Below, piece by piece: positions 22,071 through 33,750 of a stretch of 64,000 nucleotides of DNA (its first letter is position 1; each line of letters starts with the position of its first letter). The stretch comes from Sweltsa coloradensis (lineage: Eukaryota; Arthropoda; Insecta; Plecoptera; Chloroperlidae), in NCBI GenBank assembly GCA_024449915.1, contig JAMZAV010003171.1, positions 186,001 through 250,000 of the forward strand. The letters run 5' to 3'. Position numbers and translations under genes: made by a program. The notes beneath the pieces are model-generated. The model was not told where the DNA came from, ran no database searches, and was given only the letters and a program-made list of their open reading frames with translations.

Positions 22071-22544
22071 GAATTGAAATTAAAAACAAAAATCTTGATT
22101 GCGGTTTAGGCCTACAGTACAGTAGTTGAAATTAAACGCCCCTCTACCACTCAGACTGACAAGAATTATATTGTTAACGGAATAAAAGTGCAAAATGTCG
22201 TGGACAAATTCAGTTACAAATGCACTTGGCATAAAGACAAAAAAGATTATTCCGTGTTGCCTATCCTGATTTTGAAACATCTCACAGCGTTGATATGTTA
22301 ACAGTTGATTATGATAGACCTTTCACAGAAAAGTTAATTGAGGATGCGAAATAAGAAAGAAGAACGAACATGATTTGTCAGGTAGGCCTACAGAGGCCCA
22401 CCGTTCACAAAAGTTAAAAAAAGGACTAATTTGTGATAATGTGTAGGCTTATACTGTAATCAGTATGCTCTTTCGAGATTGAGGTAGACTGTGATTATGG
22501 CATCACATAATCTCCAAGGATAATATGGAAAGACAGAACTTATA

Positions 22545-23785
22545 TGGTGGGACTAGGCACTGATGGAGCTTCCAATATGATTGGCAAACAAATAAACTGG
22601 CTGCCAAGATAACATATATCAGACATAATTTCAAAACACTGTATTGCACATAAACTTGACTTTAGTGTGCTGAACTTAGTAAGTGATATTCAATATTTGA
22701 CTGAATTATACACAGGACGAGACGCAAACGGCGGTCCAGTCCATCTTGCCCGGCAATTAGTCATCCATAGTGGTTATGGGTGACAACATTCCCGTCCTCA
22801 TGGACATCACTGTTGATCAAACAACTGAAAACAAAAAGAGACACCTCAGTATAGAGGACTCAAACAAGATTAATAAAAAAAAGTAGTCGGCCCAAGGGAG
22901 CCTAACTCTTATTCACAGAGAGACAAGGGACCATATAAAGTTGTGGTAGAAAAGGCTAGGACAGAAATCCAGTAGACAATGTAGGTCCTAGGGAACACAA
23001 TAGGGGCTCCGGTATAGATCCACTGAGACTAGGAAGAATCCTTTTCAAACATATACAGGGCATCCGACAGATAACGAGAGAAGGAAGGATCCGGTGCAGA
23101 ATTCTGTTTGTATGTGTAAGTATGTGGTTAAAACGGATGCGCATCTAATCAATCCGAAAGATCCTCACACGTACCTAACTTCGATCAACTTTACTTGGAT
23201 GGAAGAGTTGCAGGCCTAATCGAACAAAATAAGCTGAGCACTGATCAGTTAAAAAACTTGCGACTCAAGTGCTTGGCATTTTATGTTGCATTTTGTTGCC
23301 AGGTTTTACAACGTATCAACTTGAATGACCCTGTCCTACTTAAATTATCTATGCTTTCAACAGTGTTGCAACATTGGGAAATAATCCAAGCATAGTTCCC
23401 CTTGCTGCAAACTTTCCGAACATCATCCACGAAGATGATTTGTAACCTCTGGACCTGGAATGGAGACTCATTCCAAATGTGGAACTACAGAATGAAAAAG
23501 AGGGTGCAAGTGCCAGGTTTTTACAGCCAAAAATCCCGTTGGGTATCTCATATTTCGAAAGCTGACTATCATCATAAAAGCCATGTTTGCACAACGCCAC
23601 TCATCCGCAGCTGCAGAGCGTATCTCTTCAACAGTAACCATTAAACAGAACAAAAACCACAAACAGGCTTGAAACACAACAAATGCAAGCGATACTGCAC
23701 ACGATCGAAAGTTTAAAATATTGCTCCAGTGTCACTTTGCCCATATTAAAAGAACTTAAGGAAGGGCAGCATCTGCTACTCATGC
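22545..23785 (+). pseudogene. hAT transposase relic 1
   Basis: GLGTDGASNMIGKQ and ISKHCIAHKLDFS (about 22548-22665) are the second-Asp and C/H blocks of hAT transposases. NLRLKCLAFYVAFCCQVLQR and INLNDPVLLKLSML (about 23255-23355) belong to the C-terminal half, and HSSAAAERISSTVTIKQNKN (about 23595-23660) is the dimerisation block with the conserved Glu. Bases ~22690-23180 contain no recognised blocks. Several stops and frame changes. No TIRs identified. Confidence 0.75.
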
Positions 23786-24112
23786 CCGCAGAGTAGTTTT
23801 CTACCCTACATCACGTCATAGCTCAAAGTGTTGACGATTAAGCTAAGATCAAAACAGAGTTTAAAGTTACAGACTTGTTTGTATTTCTCAATATCGTATT
23901 TTACATATAAATGTCAATTTTAGACATTCTATATCTTGTTATTTGGTTACAAGCATTTTTTGCACAAGCCTACAGTATATCCATGTCTAGTGTCAACTCA
24001 CAAAACAAGGATAAAACGTAATTATAGAAATGGGCCTAGTGTTTACAGCTTGATTGTGCTGCGCCACCCACAGTCAGACCGCCGCCACCCGCAGTAGGCT
24101 AGATAGACGCTA
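23786..24112. other. Unassigned stretch
   Basis: AT-rich, no frame above 40 codons recognised, no repeat seen. Confidence 0.3.
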
Positions 24113-24175
24113 CTTAGTTAGTTATTGGGGTTTTACGGCACATAACAGTTAAGTTGTCAATGCCCATCGAATTTT
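24113..24175 (-). repeat. Rep-F fragment
   Basis: TTAGTTAGTTATTGGGG, TTTTACGGCACATAACAG and TGCCCATCGAATTTT. The same unit is at 54755-54815 and, more diverged, 58396-58450. It joins directly to Rep-C, giving a dimer-like arrangement. Confidence 0.7.
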
Positions 24176-24626
24176 AGTTAGTTAGTAAATGTTGTTTTAG
24201 GGCACTCAACAGTAGAGTTATAAGTGCCTATGTCAATTGTATTGGCATCTTCCAAATTTTCTTTTTCCATAATTGTGGATTAACACCATCTTTTCTACTT
24301 TCCAATGGGAGGAACGTAAGGGCAGACGAGGGGGGTTAATGGGAAGGAGTCAGGATGTTGGATAGGATGGGTTAAACTGAGTGGGAACGGAGGAGTGCTC
24401 GTTGCAGAGAGGGCTGGCAAGTATGGAGACGAAAAAAGTGAAAGAAGAAAATAAATATGAGTAAGGCCGTGTGAATGAAGAAAGGTGTGATAAAAAGTTG
24501 CGCGAGAGCTCTCTCTGCAACACGCACCCCAACCGGCCAGAGCTCGCCCTTAGTTTTGGGGAATACACTACTCCCCTACTCACAGGCCAAACCACGGGAA
24601 GGTAGCGAGTTGGACTTTGAAGGTAA
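24176..24626 (-). mobile_element. Rep-C copy 1
   Basis: About 450 bp, nearly identical in order to 56533-56985. From the (TTAG)n tail: GTTTTAGGGCACTCAACAGTAG, CTTCCAATGGGAGGAACGTAAGG, GAGCTCGCCCTTAGTTTTGG and CAGGCCAAACCACGGGAAGG. The last ~90 bp and the AACGTAAGG..GACG..GGGG segment are shared with Rep-D, so C and D are related families. No protein. Confidence 0.8.
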
Positions 24627-24739
24627 TTGTAAAAAATTTGGGTTACACCTTGATCATGTTTGGGTGAATGGTTTCTATCATTTAAAACCAAGAAATCAAT
24701 TTCGGCACGCAACTCTTGCCAATGTACATCAGTATGAAT

Positions 24740-25062
24740 CCCTACTAAAAGGTGGCACCCACTTATTATTAAATGGTGTTTGTATCTTAAGGCCAAGTCC
24801 TCATCAACATACACATCCCTGCGTAAAGTCATCACACTGTCTCCAGAAAAGCAATTATATCAACAACAAAGTTTAACTCACGTAAAACCAGGTTTTCACG
24901 ACGATGTTTTGTCAACTATTGAACAAGAATTTGAGAATGCCGGTTGTGAATGCCACAGACGATACAGCTCGCTGATCTACGACGAAGTGAAAATTCAAGA
25001 GGATGTTGTTTACAAAAGCTCCACTGGTGGTCCGTCAAGGATGAAAAGTTTTCGATAGCTTA
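24740..25062 (+). pseudogene. P-element/THAP9-type transposase fragment
   Basis: After one frame change near 24780 the reading gives HPLIIKWCLYLKAKSSSTYT, LRKVITLSPEKQLYQ and IYDEVKIQEDVVYKSSTGG (about 24975-25035). These match the RNase H-like region of P-type transposases, where Asp of (I)DE(M)xIxEDLVY is catalytic. The THAP finger and C-terminal GTP-binding insertion are missing. It is the only autonomous-type trace of this superfamily here; a P-type MITE lies 1.1 kb downstream. Confidence 0.7.
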
Positions 25063-25399
25063 CAAAACAATGCATTTAAAAAAATTGTGCCACGAGAGTT
25101 GAAGAAGACTGTTATGGCAATGTAATTTGCAATATTATCTTGATCAACTACAACCTATTCAATTCCCACATAATTTTCCATGAAAATCATGAAAAAATCT
25201 TTTAGAGCATTGTTATCCTAGTATTGAACAGCAACCCAAATACTAGGCCCAAGCATGTTTAAACAAAATCTTTGAATGCAATTTTGGAACTGGGGACGTA
25301 AAAACGAAGATTCTAGACTTTATTTTTTATTCCTTGTATCTTTTATAAATTAAGTAAACCAGCAAGTATCCAATTGTTATTAAATAGTCATTATTAAAC
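25063..25399. other. Unassigned stretch
   Basis: May hold decayed P-element sequence just after the fragment; otherwise AT-rich without recognised features. Confidence 0.25.
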
Positions 25400-25585
25400 C
25401 ACGGTTAACATGGTTTTATGTTGCCGTGCAATCTTGTCCCAATAATTTTGCATTGTTTGTTTAAGCTTGTGTTTAAAAAAATACTTTCATATCTGAAGGT
25501 AGGACTAATTGGCCAATCTGTGGTGTGCTAATTTTGCATGGTGATTTTGCATATTGTGTCTGCTTGTTCATTTCCAAGAATCCCG
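25400..25585 (-). pseudogene. LINE RNase H fragment 2
   Basis: Minus strand: GFPGILGNEQADT (the HSGxxGNExAD block, His lost), CKISTPQIGQLVLPSDMKVF and YWDKIARQHK, in two frames. Same group as the relic at 9647-10245. Confidence 0.7.
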
Positions 25586-25589
25586 GAAA

Positions 25590-26810
25590 CCCGGAACACA
25601 ACCTCCTCCCGACGAGAAAGTAGGGAAGTAGGGGGTCGTACCTCCAGTACAAGGGAAGGCACACACTACACAGCTTGTTATTCTGTTGTGCGTCTTAACA
25701 AGACATTACCTGACAAGCATGGAAGAATTAAAAGCATAGGAAACCTTCCAGTCTGGACAGAACAGACAACCTCCTGAAGTTAACAAACATTTAACAGAAC
25801 AATGTGAGGACACAACAGCCAAGACTTGCTGAAACAAAACACGCAGCAGTAACACGAGCTATATCACCCTGACCAAACATAAACCTCACGGGCTGTATGG
25901 ACGGAACAAACGAGGCGAAATACCGAGATAACAAGCACTTGACTGACAAGTAATAGAGAAAAAGAAGTAAAAAAAAAACTTTCAGTCTGGACAGAACAGA
26001 CATCCTCGTAACGGTAACACACACAAAACAAAACACATTCAGTCATAACAGAAGCCAAGTCCTTGTACTGTGGAGACCGAACAAGAACAGAACGAAGACA
26101 AAACACGTCATCCTGCGACAAGAACAACTGACCATAGATATTGAACCCCTATTGTAGGCTAGATTAGCAGTCGGTGGTCCACTTCCGTGACAATAAGAAG
26201 CCATTTTGAAATTCCAGTTTACATGTTAATCAAATGGGAGCGATTTGTAGCACAAATAGTTCTCAAGATTGCCGCCAGGTTGACAGGTAAGCATTCCAGC
26301 CTTTAAAACTAAATGATTACTAAATTCCCTTATGCAATAACTTCGTATTGTTACTGTTTGTTCAATACCATGCTGCACAAGCTAAAACCATATCAAACAA
26401 TCCCGTAAAATACTTTATTGCATTAAAAAAGCATCAATTAAAACGCCAAATCGCCATCTTGAAATGGGCCGATTGACTCTTCAATTTGTTACGCTCGCGC
26501 CTGTGCGGAGGTATATGAGACTGCTAATCTAGCCTACAATAGGGGTTCAATATCAATGCAACTGACCGACTGCGAGACTGCCGCTGCGCTGACCGCTGTG
26601 TGTACTGTAGCCTGTGTAGATGGCAGTCAAAAGGTGCGGGGCGGCGAGGTCATATCAACGTTGCACGTGAAGTACATCGAAATTATTCAAAATCGTATGA
26701 TGACACTAGCATATGATCTCCAAGGTGTATAAAAATTGGTTGCGAGCTATATTTAAAAGTGTAGTGAGGTTCATCGCGGCGATGCTACATTTTTGCAGAT
26801 AATGGATGCA
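25590..26810 (+). repeat. Rep-E copy 2, interrupted by a P-type MITE
   Basis: Front marks CTTCCAGTCTGGACAGAACA (25746) and TTGTACTGTGGAGAC (26063); rear marks GCAGTCAAAAGGTGCGGGGC (26623) and TAGTGAGGTTCATCG. One MITE (26134-26558) sits in the middle. The minus frames over 25791-26127 are low-complexity readings of this repeat. Confidence 0.75.
26134..26558. mobile_element. 425-bp MITE, P superfamily by ends and target duplication
   Basis: The inverted ends match over 40 bp with one difference: left begins CATAGATATTGAACCCC, right in reverse CATTGATATTGAACCCC. CAACTGAC flanks both sides (26126-26133 and 26559-26566), an 8-bp target duplication. The other Rep-E copies show the uninterrupted target. 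CAT starts with 8-bp duplications are typical of P elements, while hAT ends usually begin CAG or TAG. The interior is non-coding. Confidence 0.85.
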
Positions 26811-26829
26811 AGCAGGTTGTTTAGGATTA

Positions 26830-27160
26830 TACTAGAGTCACTAATGTGAGAAGAACGCTTATCGATTGGGTAATAACAGATTATGGCCATATTAGAGTTG
26901 AGGTATTAAATACACCCAACATTACTGACTATAGCATACTAATAATAAAAGGTGGAATAAAAAACAGTAGTGATCTATCTAAGAATGCAAATAACTGTGG
27001 TATGAAAAGAAATTAAAAAATTATAGTTAAGATATCTACAGAGATCACTTAACAAAGTTATAGGGGATAATGCGCTGGTTAGAAATGATTCTAACTGTTC
27101 TCCGACAGCATCAAAGCTAATGTCTCAAGTAATGAATAAGTGATCAGAATGATCTAGAGT
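26830..27160 (+). pseudogene. LINE endonuclease C-terminal fragment
   Basis: VRRTLIDWVITDYGHIRVEV and NTPNITDYSILII (26848-26955) correspond to the STLIDxVxT and SDHxxL blocks of APE endonucleases, then a decayed linker. The catalytic His of SDH is replaced by Tyr here. Confidence 0.6.
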
Positions 27161-27248
27161 GATTGATGCGCCTTGTGGGCGAATTGGTTTTATACCCTCG
27201 ATTTTCTCCTCTCTAAAGTAACATAAGAACTTCTCCTTTATTTTATTT

Positions 27249-27506
27249 ATTGGATATTGTTTAACGTCTCATATTTATGCAACTTGGCTAATCGAGACGA
27301 AGGGAGGGACGTAAGGGGTGACGCGGGGGGACAAGGGGCGGACAGGCCTGTGCTGGTCAGAACCAGCCACAAGCGTACGGGGAGGACAGGGGTTCCCCCA
27401 CGTCGTGGTCGTCTCCGTCTGTGTCATCATCTGTCCGTGTTGTCATTGTCGTCGCCGTCGAGGAGGTAGTCAAAGGGAAGGGGAAAGTTCCCCGACGACG
27501 ACCCAG
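27249..27506 (-). mobile_element. Rep-D copy 2
   Basis: Starts at TTATTGGATATTGTTTAACGTC and runs through CATATTTATGCAACTTGGC, ACAGGCCTGTGCTGGTCAG, CCCCCACGTCGTGGTCGTC and CCCCGACGACGACCCAG. A full Rep-D is about 340 bp. The frames of 60-80 codons inside these copies recur because the DNA recurs, and are not genes. Confidence 0.85.
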
Positions 27507-28289
27507 GTTGTGCCAAATCTAGTTAAATATGGCAATATTGTATCCCTAAAATATATAATTTAATGTTCCAATGTAAGTGTTAATCACACCATGACACTGT
27601 CGAAACACAGTTACCTAAAAAATCAGAATTGATGCAACAGGCGGGGTTGTATGTACGATGAATCGTCCAGGTGGCTTCTCGAGTGGACATATCTTTCTGT
27701 ACATGGTCAGGCTTTGCAAAGGTAGTGATAACACGGTGTAACACGACCGTACCCCTTTCGAACCAAAAAAGGTTAGAAAAAGAGTTAAGTGCCAAGCCCA
27801 ATTGGCATAGCATAAGCATAGCGTAACGCAAACACAAGCACAAGAAGAACGAATACACATTTGTCATAGTGGTAGCATAGCGTAAGGAAACTTGAAAGGC
27901 TGTGCACAATTTAGAAGGCATGTGATCAACAGCTGACCAGTTTTGCGCGGGATTCTATCGTCGACGTCGGTCTAGGCTAAGTCAACTTCGATATGTTATC
28001 TTATTAATTAGAAGAATAGGTATAATAGAACATGGACGATTATGATTAGTATGTGTGTGTATATGTTTCATTGGATTTTAACTATTGCCAAGACTTATCA
28101 CTATGTAGCTAACAGAGGACGGAGCTTAGGAGACAGGCAGATTGCGCCAAAACCTTGACCATTATGAAAATCTTTTCAAGTTCATCAAAGCTAATGATCT
28201 TGACCAATTCTTCCTATACACGAGGATGACGGTGATCTCAATGCAAATCTCTGAATCAACAATATAATACTTTTGAGTTTATAGAAGAA
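27507..28289. other. Unassigned stretch
   Basis: Two overlapping minus frames (27580-27921) have no recognised domain or start context. GCATAGC/CATAAGC runs near 27807-27830. Nothing supported. Confidence 0.3.
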
Positions 28290-28685
28290 AAACTATGTTG
28301 TTTCTTAAACTTGGATCTTGAAATCAAATAAAACTTATGGTCTCTCTTGTTGGTGCCATCCACCATTTCATCCGACGAAGACATTGCAATACTGGCGGAA
28401 ACTCATACTTCAATTTCATCCACTTGAAAGTCATAGACCTGCCAACAAAAAATGTACATTCAGCAAACTGCCTCTCAGATACAAAGAAATGCAGCTGCAT
28501 TGGGATAGAAAATGTCTCTGTAATACATTACCTAGGTAGTTGCGTTGCATAATCTACAAATTTTACACATTTATAAATTTTCTTAACACATCTACATTAA
28601 AAACCTTATATTATGCATTAGCACAATCTATAATTGAATATGGGATTATACGTGTACTTGTGTCTTATATAAAGAAATAAAAAAA
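28290..28685 (+). pseudogene. LINE RT/connection fragment
   Basis: Readings in two frames: ISADEDIAILAETHTSI, SDTKKCSCIGIENVSVIHYL (about 28473-28535) and LKTLYYALAQSIIEYGI (about 28597-28648). They fit the thumb end of a non-LTR RT (xxYLGIxxD, then YxALVxSxxxYGI). The polymerase active site lies upstream and is gone. Confidence 0.65.
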
Positions 28686-29338
28686 AAAATTGTGGGTAAA
28701 CAATATTTGGCAAGTGTGAAAGCAACAAATTAATTTTGTATGACTATGAACTAGGTGTTCATACCTATAAGGTTAACGGTTGTAACAAGAAATATGGGTT
28801 GTTTTAACCTTGTTTAATGCATTAGGGGGGGGGAGGGGGGCTAATGCTTTTAAAACAATTTAAATACAGAAAAATTAACAAATCTCTTTTGAAGGTACTT
28901 TTTCAATAAGAGGGCAAGGACCAAATTATTTTTCACATTTCCACAAGTTGATCATTTGAGTTTTAATATAATATCAACAATTTGGCATCTTGTTTTGTTT
29001 GGTTAGAAGGTCAAGATTTTTCAAAAGTACCAACATCATAAGTTTATACACAATGTACAGTTATGGTAAAATATTTTAGCCTATTTAGTTTTCTAATAAA
29101 ATTTGTTAAAATTGTAATGGGTCATAAGTAACCATTATGAGGGGCGTAATTACCTTTGGTTTTGTTGTTTTGGTAGAAGGATTTATCCTCTATGCAAAGA
29201 GACATAGTGGCATTTTTAATGTCCTTTGATCGTGTCAACCATGACCTCCTTAATAAATAATAATACAAATACAAATAGCATCACAAATTATAATGTAGGC
29301 CTACTAATAAAGTAAATTTTGTATTCATATATTTTCAG
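28686..29338. other. Unassigned, AT-rich; G-run at 28826
   Basis: GGGGGGGGGAGGGGGG at about 28826-28841 is the only marked feature. Confidence 0.3.
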
Positions 29339-29534
29339 ACTCTTATACCAAAGCTAGACAGAAGGTCACACTAGCTACTAATACATCAGACATCAATACA
29401 GATGAGGGTGAAGGAAACTTCAGAAAGAAGCGTAGAAATAATGAATGCATTCCAGCACTGCCAGCCGCACCACAAGAAATACGGCGATCACCACGCCACC
29501 ATAAGGTTAAACAACCCTCCAGACAAAAATTATG
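29339..29534 (+). CDS. Candidate terminal exon, similar to DUF4806-type proteins
   Basis: TATATTTTCAG is a good acceptor, and the frame is open for 64 codons to TGA at the edge of a Rep-D copy. It reads DSYTKARQKVTLATNTSDIN, then DEGEGNFRKKRRN and a basic Pro/Arg end. Y-x-x-A(R)-x-K..A..TSDxxTD..KRKR recalls the second exon of a family of invertebrate proteins with a C-terminal DUF4806 domain, from memory. That domain is not seen here. It could be a lost exon of a host or transposon gene. Confidence 0.35.
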
Positions 29535-29720
29535 ATTGATTGATTGGATATTGCTTAACGTCTCATATTTATGCAACTTGGCTTATCGAGACGAAGGGAG
29601 GGACGTAAGGGATGACGCGGGGGGTCAAGGGGGGGGACAGGCCTGTGCTGGTCAGAACCAGCCACAAGCGTATGGGGAGGGCAGGGGTTCCCCCACATCG
29701 TGGTCGTCTCCGTCTGTGTC
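29535..29720 (-). mobile_element. Rep-D copy 3 (truncated)
   Basis: ATTGATTGATTGGATATTGC tail and body up to GTCTCCGTCTGTGTC. Immediately next to the candidate exon. Confidence 0.85.
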
Positions 29721-29752
29721 TCATCAGTATAATAGTATAGTATTACTGGTTA

Positions 29753-30246
29753 ATGTGTGTATGGCTCAAATTACCATTAGAAGAGAGACACAGCTCGTGG
29801 GGCAATGTGTCTGAGCCCTTGAATGAACCGAAAAAGTTCCTTCACATTATCGGTGATGGAAAATGCTGGTTTCGATGCATTTTCCTGTACATAACCGGAA
29901 GCCAAAACCATCACAATCTTATCAGGAAAATAATATTTGACCGTATGGCTGTAGGTATAAAAAAAGACGTCGATAACTATACTGATAACGACAACTATGC
30001 GGTAACAAGTCGAATGGAAAACAGTGGGGTTTGGGCCCCACAGCTATTCTACTAAATACCGACATCTTCGTATATGGTCGCTACGATGGGGAAAGAAAAT
30101 GGCAGAAATTTCGAAAAAATGGGTTCTTTCCATTCCGGAAGGAGGACCATAATATACAAGAGGAAAATGGAAGAGCGCTGTACATTATCAACAAAAACAG
30201 CAATTATGACAAAATTGTTACCGACGTAGTACGGTTATTTGTTTGA
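29753..30246 (+). pseudogene. OTU-type cysteine protease domain, frameshifted
   Basis: Residues from about 29835 read FLHIIGDGKCWFRCIFLYIT and GSQNHHNLIRKII, the D-G-x-C-x-F-R box and helix of OTU deubiquitinases, with the Cys present. MENSGVWA follows. A frame change near 30045 leads to ILLNTDIFVYGRYDGERKWQ and ALYIINKNSNYDKIV. The usual catalytic His of N-H-(Y/F)-D is missing. OTU domains occur in host proteins and in some retrotransposons (e.g. Dualen/RandI). Which this was cannot be told; it is inactive as it stands. Confidence 0.75.
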
Positions 30247-30482
30247 ACAGTGCAACTTCTGTTTTGAGTCAAAATTAATGAAAATTATTTTGCGTTTACT
30301 TTCGTAGATTTTTTGGTGCTGTTATCACTGTAATGAACTATAGTGAGGGACTATTTAGGTAGAACATTCTCGTACTGACTACTTTGACATTACAATGTAT
30401 GTGATATGTATATATATAGTTTGAACAGTGCAATTTTTTGTTTGAGTCCATATGATTAAATTTTGCGCTTACGTGCTTGCAG
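30238..30482 (+). repeat. Imperfect direct repeat, period about 178 bp
   Basis: GTTTGAACAGTGCAA occurs at 30241 and 30419. Each is followed by TTTTGAGTC-like sequence, ATTTTGCG and a TTAC..GTAG/GCAG motif that would do as a splice acceptor. A partial duplication of one intron end is possible. Confidence 0.5.
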
Positions 30483-30689
30483 GACAACGCAATCCAAGCT
30501 TGCCATTCACGTCGCTGTGGTTGCTATAGTTTGTGCTCATTTTAGGGAGAAAGAAAGGAAGAAAGATATTTGTCCAATCACTCATAAATATTGGTGCGAC
30601 GTATGCCCAAGTTACGACAAACTAAAAAAAAACTCACTGAAAAGTTCCAACATGCAAATATGCAAAAATGGAAGAAGAAGTAAAAAAAA

Positions 30690-31015
30690 CGGTATCCAGG
30701 AATGCTCGTAGTAATGGAACATCTTTTACTACGGACATATAGACCGATGAGAATCAACAGACCTTGTATGTTGCAGTCACGCTCATCAGATCATGGAAGA
30801 CTCACTAAAGAGTTACTTTTGGCATGTAAACCGATACACGAAACGAAAACGGCACTAAACTCGAACCAGTTTTGGGTATAAACATAAACTCCGAAGACGA
30901 TGAACATCGCGACCTAACTAATTACCTCAAGAGCAACAATGTCACCATAGTGACTGATAATGGGGCCAACGGCTTAAATATCTTGGCAGGGCATAATTTA
31001 AATCTAGTTTGGGAG
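30690..31015 (+). pseudogene. hAT transposase relic 2
   Basis: RSNGTSFTTDI-TDENQQTLY carries the first-Asp region of hAT, and NYLKSNNVTIVTDNGANG (30928-30975) the second-Asp box, followed by ILAGHNLNLVWEM where HxLNL is usual. Several stops. The last 90 bp are closely related to 38545-38830, which keep about 29 extra bases at the TDxGAN site. Confidence 0.7.
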
Positions 31016-31022
31016 ATGATTA

Positions 31023-31288
31023 ACTGATTGATTGGATATTGATTAACGTCTCATATTTATGCAACTTGGCTAATCGAGACGAAGGGAGGGACGTAAGGGA
31101 TGACGAGGGGGGACAAGGGGAGGACAGGCCTGTGTTGGTCAGAACCAGCCACAAGAATATGGGGAGGGCAGGGGTTCCCCCACGTCGTGGTCGTCTCCGT
31201 CTGTGTCATCATCCGTCCGTATTGTCCTTGTCGTCGCCGTCGGGGAGATAGTCAAAGGGAAGGGGAAAGTTCCCCGACGACGACCCAC
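31023..31288 (-). mobile_element. Rep-D copy 4
   Basis: GATTGATTGGATATTGATTAACGTC through CCCCGACGACGACCCAC. Same orientation as all other copies. Confidence 0.85.
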
Positions 31289-32880
31289 AGCTGTCGAACG
31301 CCTGTCGAAGTTTTTCTCCAGAATGGACTTCGCATCTTTGATGGATGTCGCGTGCCACAGATAACTCGTTGACGTCGCCTCGCAGACACGTAATACTCTT
31401 TCATTCTTTCTTGGTATTTCTCTCAAAGGTAGGGGCTGCATACCTTGCTGATTTTAGAAGGCTTTAGGTATTCTGGTAGCCTGGCGAGAATCATTTCACA
31501 GACTTGATCCCGGTCCTGGTGGACAAACACCATCCCTCCACCCTAAGGACCATAGCTCTGGACTATCAGCAAACGGTGGCCCGTCTTGATGACCCCCCAC
31601 CCCTCTGTAAAAATTGTAAATTCCCCCCCCCCCCCATTGTAAATATCACCTCACCCCATCATCACAAATCACTGCATATGTAAATCACCAATCACCATCC
31701 ACATCCACCATACAATCAACTATCACCCCACTGAAACGTCTCAAAAGCCAACAGCGCCCCCACAACATTCGGGGGGCCCCCGTCCAAGGTGAAGAACTTT
31801 ACCCACGACAAGTACGACGGTGATGTAGGACTGAAAAACCAAACTGCTAGCTAGCTGCGTCGCTTCCTGCCCTCTCTCCTCGCCCCTCTGCCCTGTCCAG
31901 TCATTTTCTTACCACCACCCCTCCCCGTCCCCCCCGGGATAGAAGAGGGAAACCATCCCTGATGCTATCCATCTCTCCCAACCCCCCCCCCCCTTGGGGG
32001 GGACGGGGGCGGAGAGAAAAACCAAACCCGAACACACACTCGTTGGTACCTTTAATAAATATTTCGCAGAAGCAGCTCAGAACAACAAAAATAACTAAAA
32101 TTATTGATAATATTTGTTTTGGATATTTACTTAGAGTGGCTGACCACACAACCACTCAATGAAGAAGAATTAAGCTATTACGCGTCAAGGTTAAATTTTT
32201 ATTCGTCATCAAAGATGAACGATGGGAACCTTGAATTAAGAATGAAGAATAAGGCAGTGAAGCGGTCCCTGATCCCCCCTAAAAAACAACAAAAGTTCTA
32301 AAACCATCAGCCAGGAGAGTGACGTCGACAGTTACAGCACCGTCGTTGACCTCTAGCTCAAGACCCATGACGACAGTCACAACAACGCTGACCTCAAGAC
32401 TCATCACAGAACCAGTTTTATCAAACCAACAGCTTTACCGCCATCCCATTAGTAATTTCCACCACTATTTCAATACCAATCCAGGTCCACCAGCCACAAG
32501 AGATCGTTAGCGGAAGCACCATTCCATCAATATTAATAAACACCAACTCTTCATACCACCAACTCTTAAACAAAATTCAAACAGCAAGGGGGGAGTATAA
32601 TTATTTAATTAATTAGTTATTTAAGTTTCATAAAATTAAGACAGTGAAGTCCGAGAAAGTATTGGTGTGCGCGACCGATGGGATTCGTGGAGAAGTGACC
32701 ATGATCGGATCGTTGTGAAAGTTTTGAAGAGATATAACGTGTGAATAATTCATCTGGGCTACGGGTCCTAGGTACAGTAGACGAGTTATTAAGTGGAGAA
32801 CATTAGCTTGTAGTTCAATGAGCTTAAAAGTAAAAAGTAAATCTTATTTATTTCTATTTTGCTGGAAGTGTTTCCCGGGT
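31289..32880. other. Unassigned; homopolymer C tracts
   Basis: C-runs at 31625-31637 and 31983-31993, the latter facing a G-run (hairpin CCCCCCCTTGGGGGGG). The frames over 31139-31441 and 31901-32301 show no known domain. A Thr/Ser-rich frame at 32319-32510 and a purine run at 32588-32597 could be decayed retroelement sequence, but I cannot support it. Confidence 0.3.
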
Positions 32881-32884
32881 TTGA

Positions 32885-33381
32885 GATCGGAGGTCGGGGA
32901 GGATTCCACATTTAAATATTACTATTCCGGAAAAATTGGGGGAAATTAAACCATGTTTTAATAGTACGGAGGTTTGGGATCGTTTTGACTCTATGGTTCT
33001 TCATGGTTCATTTATTGGAAGTATAAATTGGATTGTTACTATTGTTGTGATTATCATTGTTGTTAAGAATCCATACTTGTTAGGACTGTGTGCAAATAGG
33101 CCAGTGCAAGCGCTTGACATCCAGGATTATAAATTGGAATTTTTCGAAATATCTTCAGGAATTATGGCAGTCACTTTGTTTTTCACACTGATGTGGGCGT
33201 GCGTTCGTTTTATAAAAGTGGATCCTGTAGACGACGACAGGCGAAAATAAAAATTCAAGTTGAAGATGTTGAAGTGAAGGAGGAGGGGGTTGCTCTCCGA
33301 AAGCAATGTTCCTCAGGAAGTCAAACGGACTTTACGCAGTTGGAGCGTACGGTATCGTATCAAACGGTTCATTTGTAGGCC
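32885..33381 (+). CDS. Membrane-protein ORF upstream of a putative LTR (env position)
   Basis: The frame is open from about 32885 to 33250, without an obvious own ATG start. The part before the first membrane segment has an N-x-T site. There are two hydrophobic segments, about 33025-33063 and 33160-33210, the second ending in a basic stretch. A second frame overlaps its end and runs to 33378. Its place before a polypurine run and LTR-like sequence suggests an envelope-like or accessory gene of an LTR element. No fusion peptide or known family was recognised. Confidence 0.35.
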
Positions 33382-33733
33382 GCGGTGCCGTATAAGTTTA
33401 TAGGGACTTATACGTGAGAATTTACTTCATAAGGGTCGTTTCCCTTACCTATACTGTGTGGAGGGGATTTTTACTTTTTATTAGAAAGTATCCCGCCGAC
33501 ACAAACTTGTAATGCATTGTGACTATAGTTTACTAGTCAGACTGGGCATAGTTTATGGGTATAAATTACTTTATTTGTAATGTAGTGTTCAATATGAAAA
33601 ACATAGATATTTCATATTTGGTTGTGAGTTTCACATAGTCAATGAACGATTGGGTATATTAGTGTTACGTAATTGTAGTTTGTTTATATGGGAAATAATT
33701 AGGTTTTTTAATTGGGGAATTAAAAAACTATCC

Positions 33734-33750
33734 AAGGAGGAGGGGGGAGA
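33734..33750 (+). promoter_or_regulatory. Polypurine tract
   Basis: AAGGAGGAGGGGGGAGA directly before TGTCAC, the usual plus-strand priming site and LTR border of an LTR retroelement. Confidence 0.55.

Noticed and set aside
31901..32301. Overlapping frames around the C-rich tract
   Set aside because: Composition is driven by homopolymers; no domain or splice support.
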